Shown piece by piece: positions 17,297-25,725 of a DNA stretch of 64,000 nucleotides (positions are counted from its first letter, which is position 1; every line of letters begins with the position of its first letter). The notes beneath the pieces were generated by a model, which was given only the letters and a program-made list of their open reading frames with translations, made no database searches and was not told where the DNA came from. The stretch comes from Lachnospiraceae bacterium (GTDB lineage: Bacteria; Bacillota; Clostridia; Lachnospirales; Lachnospiraceae), in contig JAILGS010000081.1 of assembly GCA_024696615.1 (NCBI GenBank), positions 40,200-104,199 of the forward strand. Reading direction: 5' to 3'. Made by a program: the position numbers and the translations under genes.

Positions 17297-17337
17297 AGAT
17301 TCTTAGGGACGATAGGTCCTCTGTAAGGAGATAAAAG

Positions 17338-18069
17338 ATGTTATTAGCCGATAATTTAAAAATAGTTCATTCCAATATAGAAGCAGCTTGTAAATTAAGT
17401 GGAAGAAATCCTTCCGAGGTAACCTTAATTGCTGTTAGTAAAACCAAGCCCTTAGAAGCTATGAACCAGTGCTATGCACTGGGAGAGCGCCATTTTGGTG
17501 AGAATTACGTTCAGGAAATGATGAATAAGCAGACAGAAAGTGCTGCGCAAAAGATTCTACCGGATGCGAAGTGGCACATGATTGGACATTTGCAGACCAA
17601 CAAAGTGCGTTTTGTGGTGGGAAATACCGCCCTCATCCATTCCGTGGACTCCCTGCACTTACTGCAGGCCATTGAGCGGGATTCGAAAAAGAAGGCCATC
17701 ATCACCGATGTTTTATTAGAGGTGAATGTGGCCCAGGAAGAAAGCAAATGGGGTTTTAGCGTGGAAGAAATTCGTTCTTCCATATTTGATTTGGTCTTTC
17801 AACATCCCCATGTGAATATCCGAGGACTCATGACTTCCGCTCCATATACCATGGAAGCCAACGATAATCGCTTGTATTTTAGGGAATTACGAGAACTGCG
17901 TGATGAGTGCAGAGTCACGTTAGTAAAGTCCAATCAGACAGAAAAAGCCGCCATTTTCCAGGAATTATCCATGGGAATGACGGGGGATTATGTGGTAGCC
18001 ATTGAAGAAGGAGCCACCATGGTTCGTGTAGGAACCGGAATTTTTGGAGAACGGAAGTACCAATTATAG
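17338..18069 (+). CDS. yggS: YggS/PROSC-family PLP homeostasis protein
   Basis: This 243-residue cytoplasmic protein has the fold type III PLP barrel. The PLP lysine lies in LIAVSKTKP (about residue 36), followed by FGENYVQE, WHMIGHLQTNK and, at the C-terminus, LSMGMTGDYVVAIEEGATMVRVGTGIFG, which binds the PLP phosphate. The family buffers free PLP and affects amino-acid pools; no catalytic reaction is known. It is one of only two plus-strand genes here, has its own promoter and a shared terminator, and is not next to sepF or ylm-type division genes. Confidence 0.95.
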   Translation: MLLADNLKIVHSNIEAACKLSGRNPSEVTLIAVSKTKPLEAMNQCYALGERHFGENYVQEMMNKQTESAAQKILPDAKWHMIGHLQTNKVRFVVGNTALIHSVDSLHLLQAIERDSKKKAIITDVLLEVNVAQEESKWGFSVEEIRSSIFDLVFQHPHVNIRGLMTSAPYTMEANDNRLYFRELRELRDECRVTLVKSNQTEKAAIFQELSMGMTGDYVVAIEEGATMVRVGTGIFGERKYQL

Positions 18070-18099
18070 GGATTTACTGTAAGAATTGATGATAGCGAA

Positions 18100-18140
18100 T
18101 CTAAAAAGCCGAGGAATAGGATTTCCTCGGCTTTTCTATC
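18100..18140. terminator. bidirectional terminator between yggS and the unknown gene
   Basis: Perfect 12-bp stem AAAGCCGAGGAA (18105-18116) / TTCCTCGGCTTT (18123-18134) with a 6-nt loop. The plus strand continues TTTTCTATC and the minus strand TTTTTAG, so it serves both convergent genes. Confidence 0.9.
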
Positions 18141-18191
18141 GCATTCATCAAGTGCGCACCCACACTTTGATCGGTTCTAAAAAAAAATCTA

Positions 18192-18776
18192 CTAGATGGA
18201 AAAATCCAGATTCTGTCCAAGAGCCCGTTCTCTTGGAGAAAGAATATGGTTACTTAATTCTTCGATGGAGTAATCCTGAACCTTCTTAAATAACTCTTCG
18301 CTGCTTCTTGCAGAAAGGCTAATAAACCCCGGAGTTTCAAGACGATTGGTCTCCCGTCTGGCCTCATATAATGCCTCTAACTCCGCCTTTTGGTTGGATT
18401 TTTCGGTCAGTACTTCCTTCTGTACAGCCTTCGCGATCATGCGTTCAATACGATTGCGCTGGCCCTCTCCTGCCTTCTGAAGTACGGCAAAAAATGAAGG
18501 TGTTCCTTCCTCATCGATTTGAAGTCCGTAATCATTCACCTTCACCGGAAGAGTCTGCAACTGCTTTCCAAGATGGGAAACATCCATGGCAGCACTTGCT
18601 AACAGATTTTCATATTCATTACGCATCTGTTCATCCTGTTGCATTCTTTCCTGAAAGGAATCCGCAACATGGATTCGGTCCGTTACCTTCTGATCCTGAT
18701 GCTTCATCATCCAGCTTTCCGCTTTTTCCAATAAAGAAACGGAACCCCGTTCTGAAATTGATGAGATCATACTCAT
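18192..18776 (-). CDS. hypothetical protein, possibly motility-linked
   Basis: I do not recognise this 194-residue protein. It is soluble, rich in Glu, Lys and Gln, with no signal peptide or membrane segment. Long helical stretches are likely (about 40-65 and 120-155, e.g. MIAKAVQKEVLTEKSNQKAELEALYEARRETNRL), separated by a conserved-looking YGLQIDEEGTPSFFAVLQKAG. The start is ATG 18776, seven nt after AGGAGG, rather than the longer frame to 18806. The upstream region contains a candidate SigD-type promoter, which suggests a link to flagella or chemotaxis, but nothing in the protein proves this. Confidence 0.75.
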   Translation of the reverse strand: MSMISSISERGSVSLLEKAESWMMKHQDQKVTDRIHVADSFQERMQQDEQMRNEYENLLASAAMDVSHLGKQLQTLPVKVNDYGLQIDEEGTPSFFAVLQKAGEGQRNRIERMIAKAVQKEVLTEKSNQKAELEALYEARRETNRLETPGFISLSARSSEELFKKVQDYSIEELSNHILSPRERALGQNLDFSI

Positions 18777-18827
18777 TGTTATAATCCTCCTTGAATTGGT
18801 AGGCAAAATCCATTTCGCCCCTATGTT

Positions 18828-18853
18828 GTATCGGAAACACTTTTTATATATTA
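18828..18853 (-). promoter_or_regulatory. candidate SigD (sigma-28) promoter
   Basis: On the minus strand TAAT (18850-18853), 14 nt, then TCCGATAC (18828-18835). The Firmicutes SigD consensus is TAAA, 14-16 nt, GCCGATAT. It would start transcription about 45 nt before ATG 18776. Confidence 0.4.
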
Positions 18854-18861
18854 ACCTACTC

Positions 18862-18890
18862 TTGTAAAAAAATCATCATTGTACTAAAAT
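18862..18890 (+). promoter_or_regulatory. candidate mgtC promoter
   Basis: Plus-strand -35 TTGTAA (18862-18867), 17-nt spacer, -10 TAAAAT (18885-18890); TACAAT at 18894-18899 is an alternative -10. Confidence 0.4.
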
Positions 18891-18927
18891 AAATACAATA
18901 AATAAAGCACCCAAAGGAGGAATGCCT

Positions 18928-19605
18928 ATGTTTCTATCCTGTTATGAATGGACTCCAACCAATATCATCCTGCGCATTTTCATTTCCTTCCTTCTCGGAT
19001 GCATTATTGGACTGGATCGTGGTGTTAAAAAACGTGGTGCCGGTGCGAAAACCAATACCATTGTCTGTCTTGGATCCACCTTAGTCATGCTCACGGCACA
19101 ATATATGTCCGTATATTTTCCGGGACAGGCGGATATTGCACGAATGGCCTCCCAGGTCATTAGTGGGGTGGGTTTCCTTGGAGTTGGAACCATCATTGTA
19201 ACCGGTCACCAGGTACGAGGTCTGACCACTGCCGCAAGTCTCTGGGCCTGTGCCTGTATAGGACTTGCCATCGGCATTGGCTTCATCGATGGTGGTATCA
19301 TTATTGCGATTCTCGTCCTTATTTCCCTGCGTATTCTCCCAGCCATCGAACGAATTGCCGGAAGACATAGTAAGTATCTGGCGCTCTATCTGGAAGTGGA
19401 TGGCAATACCGGAGTATCCGCCTTCATCGATAAGATGAGTCAGGACGGTACCGTGATTGATTATCTGGATATTTCCAATCCGAAAAAGGAAAATGAATAC
19501 ACCATCGTACAAGCCACATTAAAATTAAAGAATTCCTATCATCCAACCTATATTGATGAGATTGGACAGCTCCCAGGAATTAAATCCGTGGAAGTGATGA
19601 ACTAA
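18928..19605 (+). CDS. mgtC: MgtC/SapB-family membrane protein
   Basis: The 225-residue protein has four or five N-terminal membrane segments with the MgtC signature (FLLGCIIGLDRGVKKRGAGAKTNTIVCLGSTLVML, then GVGFLGVGTIIVTGHQVRGLTTAASLWACACIGLAIGIG). An ACT-like soluble C-terminal domain runs from about residue 145. MgtC proteins modulate Mg2+ homeostasis and the F-ATPase in other bacteria; they are not Mg transporters. ATG 18928 has AAAGGAGG at good spacing, while the ATG at 18922 is too close. The gene is convergent with metQ, whose stop is 11 nt away, with no terminator between. Confidence 0.9.
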   Translation: MFLSCYEWTPTNIILRIFISFLLGCIIGLDRGVKKRGAGAKTNTIVCLGSTLVMLTAQYMSVYFPGQADIARMASQVISGVGFLGVGTIIVTGHQVRGLTTAASLWACACIGLAIGIGFIDGGIIIAILVLISLRILPAIERIAGRHSKYLALYLEVDGNTGVSAFIDKMSQDGTVIDYLDISNPKKENEYTIVQATLKLKNSYHPTYIDEIGQLPGIKSVEVMN

Positions 19606-19616
19606 TGCAACGCTTA

Positions 19617-20477
19617 CTACTGCACCGTATAAGGAATCACTGCTCCATCGTAGGTTTCCCGGATATAGGTGATTACTTCTTCACTCTTTAAAGCATGCAC
19701 TAATGCCTGGATCTTTTCAGAGGATTCTGCCCCTTCCTTCACAGCGATCACATTCACGTAAGTGGAGGCAGCGATGGAGTCCTCTTTTTCTGCCGCTAAG
19801 CCGTCCTTAGCTACGGAAAGACCTGCACTTAAGGCATAATTTCCATTAATCACGGCATAGGATACTTCTTCTAAATGATATGGGATCTGTGCAGCTTCTA
19901 ATTCTACAATCTCTAATTCATAAGGATTTTCTACGATATCAAACTTGGTTGCAGTAAGATCTGCTCCCTCCTTTAATTTTAACAATCCATTATCCTGTAA
20001 TAATAACAGCGCACGTGCTTCATTGGTGGTATCATTTGGCACCGCAACACTGTCCCCCTTTTCCACCTGTGCTAAATCCTTCTTGGTACCACCATAGATG
20101 GCAAATGGTTCATAGTGAATTCCACCTGCATTCACAAGATGGGTTCCCTGCTCCTCGTTAAAGCTGTTAAGATAAGGAATATGCTGAAAATAATTGGCAT
20201 CAAATTCCCCGGATTCCACCACCTGATTTGGCTGTACATAATCATCAAAAACAGTGATCTGAAGATCATATCCTTCTTCTGCAAGAATTGGCTTTACAGC
20301 TTCTAAAATCTCGGCATGTGGCGTTGCACTGGCTGCCACGGTAATCACCTGACGATTTTCATTACTTGCTACTGCACTTCCTTCATTGGTAGCTGCATTA
20401 CTTACAGATCCACATCCCACCAGGGATGCCACTGCTACTCCCATTGCTACCACACTACTCCATACTCTTTTTTTCAT
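19617..20477 (-). CDS. metQ: methionine-binding lipoprotein MetQ
   Basis: The 286-residue NlpA-family lipoprotein has a signal peptide with lipobox ASLVGC (Cys at about 22). Its core is typical of MetQ: VAASATPHAEILEAVKPILAEEGYDLQITVFDDYVQPNQVVESGEFDANYFQHIPYL, then GDSVAVPNDTTNEARALLLLQ. It captures methionine outside the membrane for MetNI. It is the third gene of metN-metI-metQ on the minus strand. Confidence 0.95.
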   Translation of the reverse strand: MKKRVWSSVVAMGVAVASLVGCGSVSNAATNEGSAVASNENRQVITVAASATPHAEILEAVKPILAEEGYDLQITVFDDYVQPNQVVESGEFDANYFQHIPYLNSFNEEQGTHLVNAGGIHYEPFAIYGGTKKDLAQVEKGDSVAVPNDTTNEARALLLLQDNGLLKLKEGADLTATKFDIVENPYELEIVELEAAQIPYHLEEVSYAVINGNYALSAGLSVAKDGLAAEKEDSIAASTYVNVIAVKEGAESSEKIQALVHALKSEEVITYIRETYDGAVIPYTVQ

Positions 20478-20532
20478 ATTCTCTACCTCATATCTTTCTT
20501 TTTGTAATACATTTGGACGAAGGAAAATCGCC

Positions 20533-21192
20533 TTAAGCGCGATGATCCGTCACCTTCGCAATCTTCATTCCAATGGCCTGAAGCAATTGGAAAATCACAA
20601 CAATTAATGCCACCGTGGCTATCATAATCGGGGTGTTCCAGCGATAGTAACCATACTGTATCGCCGTAGAACCAAGGCCGCCACCGCCCACACAACCGGC
20701 CATGGCAGTGTATCCAAGAATGGTTCCTGCGGTAATGGTTGCTCCTACAATTAAGGAGGTTCTCGCTTCTACTAATAACACCCGGAAGATGATATCCCAG
20801 TCCGAAGCCCCCATGGATTTAGCTGCTTCGATCACACCGGGATCCACTTCCTTTAAGGAGGATTCCACCATTCTCGCAATATATGGTGCTGAACACACCA
20901 CTAAGGGAACGATGGTTGCTACTGTTCCATAACTTTTTCCCACCAAAAGACGGGTAAAGGGAATGAGTAGCACCAGTAATATGATAAATGGAATGCTTCG
21001 TACCAAATTAATGATTCCGTCTAAGATTTTATAAAGAACCATATTGGGACGGATTCCATTCTGATCCGTTACTGTAAGTACAATTCCAAGGGGAAGTCCG
21101 AAAAGATATCCAATGGCAGTGGACCCAAGGGTCATCCACAGAGTATCCCGCACACCTTCCAATAAGAGTTCCAATAACAATTTATGCTCCAA
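20533..21192 (-). CDS. metI: methionine ABC transporter permease MetI
   Basis: This five-helix permease of the methionine importer is 219 residues long, the usual MetI length, if it starts at TTG 21192. That codon lies about 9 nt after AAAGGAGG and overlaps the metN stop by 11 nt. The longer frame up to 21324 lies inside metN and is not conserved. The EAA loop is visible (EVDPGVIEAAKSMGASDWDIIFRVLLVEARTSLIVG), as is SIPFIILLVLLIPFTRLLVG. It is translationally coupled to metN. Confidence 0.93.
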   Translation of the reverse strand: MEHKLLLELLLEGVRDTLWMTLGSTAIGYLFGLPLGIVLTVTDQNGIRPNMVLYKILDGIINLVRSIPFIILLVLLIPFTRLLVGKSYGTVATIVPLVVCSAPYIARMVESSLKEVDPGVIEAAKSMGASDWDIIFRVLLVEARTSLIVGATITAGTILGYTAMAGCVGGGGLGSTAIQYGYYRWNTPIMIATVALIVVIFQLLQAIGMKIAKVTDHRA

Positions 21193-21967
21193 TGCTACAT
21201 TCCTCCTTTGGTGAAATTCCTTTGGTGTGGGTTTCTTGTAATAACTCCCTGGCCTCCTTGGATTTTGGATGGGAAAAGATGGCATCCACCATTCCATCCT
21301 CCACAATGCGCCCCTCAGAAACAATGGCCACTTTATTACAGATGGTTTCCACCACGGACATCTGGTGTGTGATCACTACCACCGTAAGTCCTAAACGGTC
21401 ATGGATTCCTTGTAATAATTCCAGAATCGAAGCTGTGGTCTGGGGATCGAGTGCACTGGTTGCTTCATCGCAAAGTAAAATCTTAGGATTACAAGCAAGC
21501 GCTCTTGCAATGGCCACCCGCTGTTTTTGTCCTCCGGATAACTGCGCAGGATAGGAAGTTGCTTTGGATAAAAGCCCCACCATGTCAAGAAGCTCCCTGG
21601 CTCTCTCCCTGGCCTTTTCCTTCTTCATTCCGGATAAGTACAGTGGAAAGCATACATTTTCCAACACATTCTTCTGCATTAACAGATGGAAATGCTGGAA
21701 GATCATGGCGATTTCCTTTCGCTTTTGTCGAAGTTCTTTCTTGGATAGACTTCCTAAATCCACTCCGTCCACCAACACCTGACCCGTGGTTGGTTTCTCC
21801 AAGTAATTCAGACATCTTACCAAGGTACTTTTTCCTGCGCCGGAAAGGCCAATGATTCCATAGATATCTCCCTTCTCAATCGTCAGGTTAATATCCGTTA
21901 ATGCTTGAACCACTTCCCCTTTTTGCTCATAGGTCTTATTCACTTGTTGTACTTTAATTACTGCCAT
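21182..21967 (-). CDS. metN: methionine ABC transporter ATPase MetN, short form
   Basis: The 261-residue ATPase has Walker A GLSGAGKST, Q loop FQHFHLL, signature LSGGQKQR, Walker B ILLCDEATSALDP and the H loop VVITHQM. It is about 80 residues shorter than classical MetN and ends shortly after the ABC domain, so the C-terminal NIL/ACT domain that senses internal methionine is absent. The start at ATG 21967 has AAGGAAAG upstream. It heads metNIQ with a promoter and a LysR-type dyad in front. Confidence 0.93.
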   Translation of the reverse strand: MAVIKVQQVNKTYEQKGEVVQALTDINLTIEKGDIYGIIGLSGAGKSTLVRCLNYLEKPTTGQVLVDGVDLGSLSKKELRQKRKEIAMIFQHFHLLMQKNVLENVCFPLYLSGMKKEKARERARELLDMVGLLSKATSYPAQLSGGQKQRVAIARALACNPKILLCDEATSALDPQTTASILELLQGIHDRLGLTVVVITHQMSVVETICNKVAIVSEGRIVEDGMVDAIFSHPKSKEARELLQETHTKGISPKEECSIGA

Positions 21968-21993
21968 GTTCTTTCCTTTCTTTGACATGAGTC

Positions 21994-22024
21994 AGTATAG
22001 CCCAAGGACTTTTGTTCCGTCCAA
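21994..22024 (-). promoter_or_regulatory. metNIQ promoter
   Basis: Minus-strand -10 TATACT (21994-21999), with TTGGAC as -35 about 19 nt upstream (approximately 22019-22024). Confidence 0.45.
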
Positions 22025-22037
22025 TACACAAAATTTA

Positions 22038-22070
22038 TGCCTTGCTATAGATTTTTACTATAACAAGGCA
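22038..22070 (-). promoter_or_regulatory. LysR-type dyad upstream of metNIQ
   Basis: Arms TGCCTTGCTATAG (22038-22050) and CTATAACAAGGCA (22058-22070), one mismatch, 7-nt AT-rich spacer. The CTATAG ends resemble the TATAG/CTATA boxes of MetR/CmbR-type LysR activators of methionine and cysteine genes. It lies just upstream of the promoter. No S-box or T-box is visible. Confidence 0.55.
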
Positions 22071-22073
22071 CAA

Positions 22074-22112
22074 AAAAATCCGTGGGATTCTTTCGAATTT
22101 CCCACGGATTCC
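22074..22112 (-). terminator. terminator of azlCD
   Basis: The stem AATCCGTGGGA / TCCCACGGATT flanks an internal TTCGAA region (22078-22110). The minus strand continues with TTTTTTTGTG. Confidence 0.85.
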
Positions 22113-22427
22113 TTATAGTAGAGCTAAAAGTCGCTCCACGACAAATACTGTAGCACAGCTACACAGAGCCACGGTAATCAGACTCTTTCCCTTAAAGGCT
22201 GCCAAAAATCCCACAAATAACGCTACCACACCGGCAATCTTCGAGTCCGGAGCAAGCATCATGGCTGGAAATGTCATCGCGGAAAGACAGGCATAGGGTA
22301 CATAATATAAAAAAGACTTTACAAAACGATTGGTAATTTCCTTACGAATGGCTACTAAGGGAAGCATACGAATCAGATAGGTCACTCCCGCCATCACCAA
22401 GATATAAAGATAAATATTAATCTGCAT
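22113..22427 (-). CDS. azlD: AzlD-family branched-chain amino-acid transport protein
   Basis: This small hydrophobic protein of 104 residues has three or four membrane helices (ILVMAGVTYLIRMLPLVAI ... KSFLYYVPYACLSAMTFPAML ... VALFVGFLAAFKGKSLITVALCSCATVFVVERLL). It is the partner of AzlC in exporting branched-chain amino acids or their analogues. The ATG at 22427 has AGGAGCG and lies inside the azlC end (11-nt overlap), giving a coupled two-gene operon. Confidence 0.9.
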   Translation of the reverse strand: MQINIYLYILVMAGVTYLIRMLPLVAIRKEITNRFVKSFLYYVPYACLSAMTFPAMMLAPDSKIAGVVALFVGFLAAFKGKSLITVALCSCATVFVVERLLALL

Positions 22428-23136
22428 CCTTACGCTCCTCTCCTTCTTCCACCGGCCAAATAAGGGCAGCAAGTCCACTTACCACTAAGGCCACGATAAT
22501 AATTACAAAACCGGAAGATACTTGGGATAAATACGGTGCATAATGGAAAATCGCTGCAAGAATCATGGAAGCCACCACCACCATACGTACGGAGAATTTC
22601 TCCTTGGCAGGTGGAATGATAATGGCAAGGAACATTCCATAGATTGCCACATTTAATGCGCTGGTTACAATCCCCGGAAGGACATTGCCAAGAACACCAC
22701 CGATCAAGGTTCCAAGAACCCAACCGGGAAGCGCCACACTAATGGCACCATAATTATAATAGGGACTTACCTTTCCTTCCCTACTGGCACTAATTCCATA
22801 GATTTCATCCGTCATTCCAAATGCTACGAAAAATCGATGGATGATTCTTCCCCCATCTGCGATCTTCTGGGACATGGAAAAGGACATCAGACTATAACGA
22901 AGATTGATGACAAGCTGAGTCAGTGCAATCTCCCATAAAGATCCTCCAGCCAGGATAATATCAAGTCCTGCAAACTGTCCTGCACTGGTAAGATTGGTTA
23001 AGGAAATCAATACGGTGGGCCATAACCCCACGCCACCGGAAACTGCCATCATACCAAAAGTAAAGGACACAGCAAAATATCCAAGGGCGATGGGAATTCC
23101 ATCCTTCATCCCTTGCATAAAATTCTTTCGTTTCAT
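22417..23136 (-). CDS. azlC: AzlC-family branched-chain amino-acid permease
   Basis: This 239-residue integral membrane protein opens with MQGMKDGIPIALGYFAVSFTFGMMAV and has LTSAGQFAGLDIILAGGSLWEIALTQLVINLRYSLMSFSMSQKI, both typical of AzlC. With AzlD it forms a branched-chain amino-acid exporter. No Lrp-like regulator gene is adjacent. Confidence 0.92.
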   Translation of the reverse strand: MKRKNFMQGMKDGIPIALGYFAVSFTFGMMAVSGGVGLWPTVLISLTNLTSAGQFAGLDIILAGGSLWEIALTQLVINLRYSLMSFSMSQKIADGGRIIHRFFVAFGMTDEIYGISASREGKVSPYYNYGAISVALPGWVLGTLIGGVLGNVLPGIVTSALNVAIYGMFLAIIIPPAKEKFSVRMVVVASMILAAIFHYAPYLSQVSSGFVIIIVALVVSGLAALIWPVEEGEERKDAD

Positions 23137-23204
23137 AACTCTACTCCTCTAAACTCCCCTTAGGAAGCATTCTATCAAAGAAAGGAAGGCCCCTGGCCAT
23201 CAAT

Positions 23205-23235
23205 AATATACCCCGGACATTCATCCGGGGCAATT
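23205..23235 (-). terminator. hairpin after the ABC-2 exporter genes
   Basis: 7-bp GC stem CCCCGGA (23211-23217) / TCCGGGG (23224-23230). The minus strand continues with TATATTATTG, a weak U tract, so termination may be inefficient. Confidence 0.5.
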
Positions 23236-23249
23236 AAGTCATTATAATA

Positions 23250-24917
23250 CTACGTTTCTTCCTGTTCTGCAAGATTCAGAATTCCATATCGGATGGTACG
23301 AATGGCAATATAAGTAATTCCAAGTCCGATAAATAACAGGATGCATAATACGGTTAAATAAAAATTCTTTCCACTAAAACGATAGAATAATACTCCCACC
23401 ACGGTGACAATCGCTGCAAATAAAATCGCAATTCCCATGGCATAGAAGGTATTATAATTTTCTCTAAGGGAGCTTAATTCATCATCCCATACGAGCTTTG
23501 GCTGAATCGAATCAAGATAAATTCCCATATAGGAAATAAATACGATGGAAGCCAGACTAATTGCTAAATAGCACAGGCAATGAGCTAGTGGAATCGAGAA
23601 TAGGAAAAATCCTGGGATTAAATAAATCCACATTCCAAGGGTGGAGAAAAATACTCCCGTCATTGCTTTCGCATGCCACTGAATCTTATAGGATACGGGA
23701 ATATATTTCATAAACTGAAAATACTGACCCTCCCTGGATATGGCTCCGGAAGCGATACTACTCATGGCACTGATGATGATGGAGATGATAAATATTCCAA
23801 AAAGTACATAGACCCGCATGGTAAATACATTATTCCCATAGAGCACCCGGATCCCTTCAAATCCCAGATTCATGCGCTGTAATTTATAAATCGCCACCAC
23901 AAATACAGGCCAGAAGAAATTCACGATCACACAGTTGGTAAAATAAACCGGAGTTCGCATCAAAATCCGAACTTCCTTTAAGAATAAGGACCAAAATACG
24001 GGAAGTTCCTTCACCTTCGCAAGTACCTTTCCCTCATCCTTGATCACTCTTCTTGGAGCACGACTTCCCGCATCCAAAACTCCCTTAAAATAAAGGAGTC
24101 TTGCACAGAGTAACATCACGCCAAGACTGATGCCGTTAATGAGTACATAGTACACCAAGGCCAAAACATCTGCATTTGCCATAAAGCGTACAAAAAAGTA
24201 CACATTAGGAAAGATCCAGTTCATCCACCGAAAGAACTTCTGCTCCCCGGCGGCCACTTCTCGTACAAAAACTTCAATATCAAAATTCTGCATGGAATTC
24301 ATGGAGAATACCAGTACAATCATCATGACAAATACAAGTCCCATGGAGATTCGCATCACCACGTCCTTACTATGCACCAGACGGGTCAGCCCCATGATCA
24401 GGATGCACAGGATGGCACAATAGGCAAATGGCACCACCGGAAGGGTCAACACACCAATCAGGGAACAGAGCCAATTTACCACACCCATCTTGGTGGAAAT
24501 TCCATATCCAATGATACAGGAAATCACAAGAATGGACTGCATCACATTCTCCGTGGATACAATGGTCCAAAACTTGGCAAGAACAATATCTTCCGCCTTT
24601 AAAGGAAGGGGCAGAAGAAATTCAATATCATGGGAAAAATACAGCTCGGAAAACACAATATTGATACCAAATACCACCGTAAAGATGGTAATAATATGCA
24701 ACATTACTAACAGTCCCGAGGATACCGAATCCAACTCTCCCATGGCATCCGTCATGAGTTTCACCATAAAACCCATGCCAAAAATCACGGGGATAAAAAT
24801 TCCACCCACGATAATCATACTTAAAATAATTAATAGCACGCGACGTCTTCGATCCTGGGGTGCGCTCATGGCAATGGAGGAAAGAAGCGCCTTATGCAAG
24901 GTTCGCACTCGATTCAT
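23250..24917 (-). CDS. ABC-2-type exporter membrane subunit
   Basis: The 555-residue membrane protein has about 12 hydrophobic segments and an N-terminal soluble stretch (MNRVRTLHKALLSS). It resembles the large single-chain ABC-2 permeases annotated as putative ABC transporter permease (PF16949 type). SHDIEFLLPLPLKAEDIVLAKFW near residue 95 is characteristic. It begins immediately after the ATPase stop with no intergenic base, so the two make one exporter. The cargo is unknown. Confidence 0.82.
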   Translation of the reverse strand: MNRVRTLHKALLSSIAMSAPQDRRRRVLLIILSMIIVGGIFIPVIFGMGFMVKLMTDAMGELDSVSSGLLVMLHIITIFTVVFGINIVFSELYFSHDIEFLLPLPLKAEDIVLAKFWTIVSTENVMQSILVISCIIGYGISTKMGVVNWLCSLIGVLTLPVVPFAYCAILCILIMGLTRLVHSKDVVMRISMGLVFVMMIVLVFSMNSMQNFDIEVFVREVAAGEQKFFRWMNWIFPNVYFFVRFMANADVLALVYYVLINGISLGVMLLCARLLYFKGVLDAGSRAPRRVIKDEGKVLAKVKELPVFWSLFLKEVRILMRTPVYFTNCVIVNFFWPVFVVAIYKLQRMNLGFEGIRVLYGNNVFTMRVYVLFGIFIISIIISAMSSIASGAISREGQYFQFMKYIPVSYKIQWHAKAMTGVFFSTLGMWIYLIPGFFLFSIPLAHCLCYLAISLASIVFISYMGIYLDSIQPKLVWDDELSSLRENYNTFYAMGIAILFAAIVTVVGVLFYRFSGKNFYLTVLCILLFIGLGITYIAIRTIRYGILNLAEQEET

Positions 24918-25667
24918 CTACGCCTCCTTACTAGAAGGTTCCATGGTCTCGTCCTTCGTCATGGTAAGGAAGATCTGCTCTAGATCCATCTTAGGGTAGC
25001 GCAGGGAAAGCTCCTCCAAAGTACCGATAAAGAGAGTCCTGCCATGATGAATCACCACCACCCGGTCACAGAGTTTTTCTGCCACTTCTAACACATGGGT
25101 GGAGAATAATACGGAATGGCCGGCATCTGCATGCTCCCGCATCATTTGCTTTAATGCAAATGCGGATTTTGGGTCAAGTCCGGTCAAAGGCTCATCTAGG
25201 ATCCACACATCCGGCTCGTGAAGCAGGGCTGCCGTTACCATCATCTTCTGGCGCATTCCATGGGAATAGCTCTGCATCGGCTCTTCCAAGGCATCAAAAA
25301 GATCAAAGCGCTTAGTCAGGGATTCAATCTTTTCCTTTCTCTTTGCCACAGGAACTTTATAAATATCTCCAATGAGATTTAAATATTCCATTCCACGTAA
25401 TCGCAAAAACATGTCCGGACTATCCGCAATATATCCAATGTTCTCCTTCGCCTCTAGGGGAGAAGTTTCCATGGAATAGTCATTAATCTGCACATGTCCG
25501 CCATCCGGACGAAGAATTCCTGACATCATCTTGAGGGTGGTGGTTTTACCAGCTCCATTTAATCCGATAAATCCAACAATTTCCCCATTATTTACCTGGA
25601 AACTTAAATCATCCACAGCTTTGACACCGCCGTGATAGGTCTTCGATAAATGTTCAATTGTTAACAT
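24918..25667 (-). CDS. ABC exporter ATPase
   Basis: This 249-residue ATPase of the CcmA/drug-export class has Walker A GLNGAGKTT (about 35-43), signature YSHGMRQK, Walker B VWILDEPLTGLDP and the H region VLFSTHVLEVAEKLC. The signature is SHGMR rather than LSGGQ, as is common in ABC-2 exporters. ATG 25667 begins MLTIEHLSKTYHGG with only a weak SD. It abuts the membrane subunit gene. Confidence 0.93.
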   Translation of the reverse strand: MLTIEHLSKTYHGGVKAVDDLSFQVNNGEIVGFIGLNGAGKTTTLKMMSGILRPDGGHVQINDYSMETSPLEAKENIGYIADSPDMFLRLRGMEYLNLIGDIYKVPVAKRKEKIESLTKRFDLFDALEEPMQSYSHGMRQKMMVTAALLHEPDVWILDEPLTGLDPKSAFALKQMMREHADAGHSVLFSTHVLEVAEKLCDRVVVIHHGRTLFIGTLEELSLRYPKMDLEQIFLTMTKDETMEPSSKEA

Positions 25668-25725
25668 CCCAATCCCACTTTCTTGTACTTTTTATTTCCC
25701 CGTTAGTTGTCCGTGATTCCCCGTA

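Noticed and set aside
18086..18289. Plus-strand open frame after yggS
   Set aside because: It runs through the bidirectional terminator and antisense to the end of the unknown gene, with no SD.
20533..21324. Longer metI frame of 263 codons
   Set aside because: The first 44 codons lie inside metN and do not resemble MetI; the TTG at 21192 with AAAGGAGG gives the normal family length.
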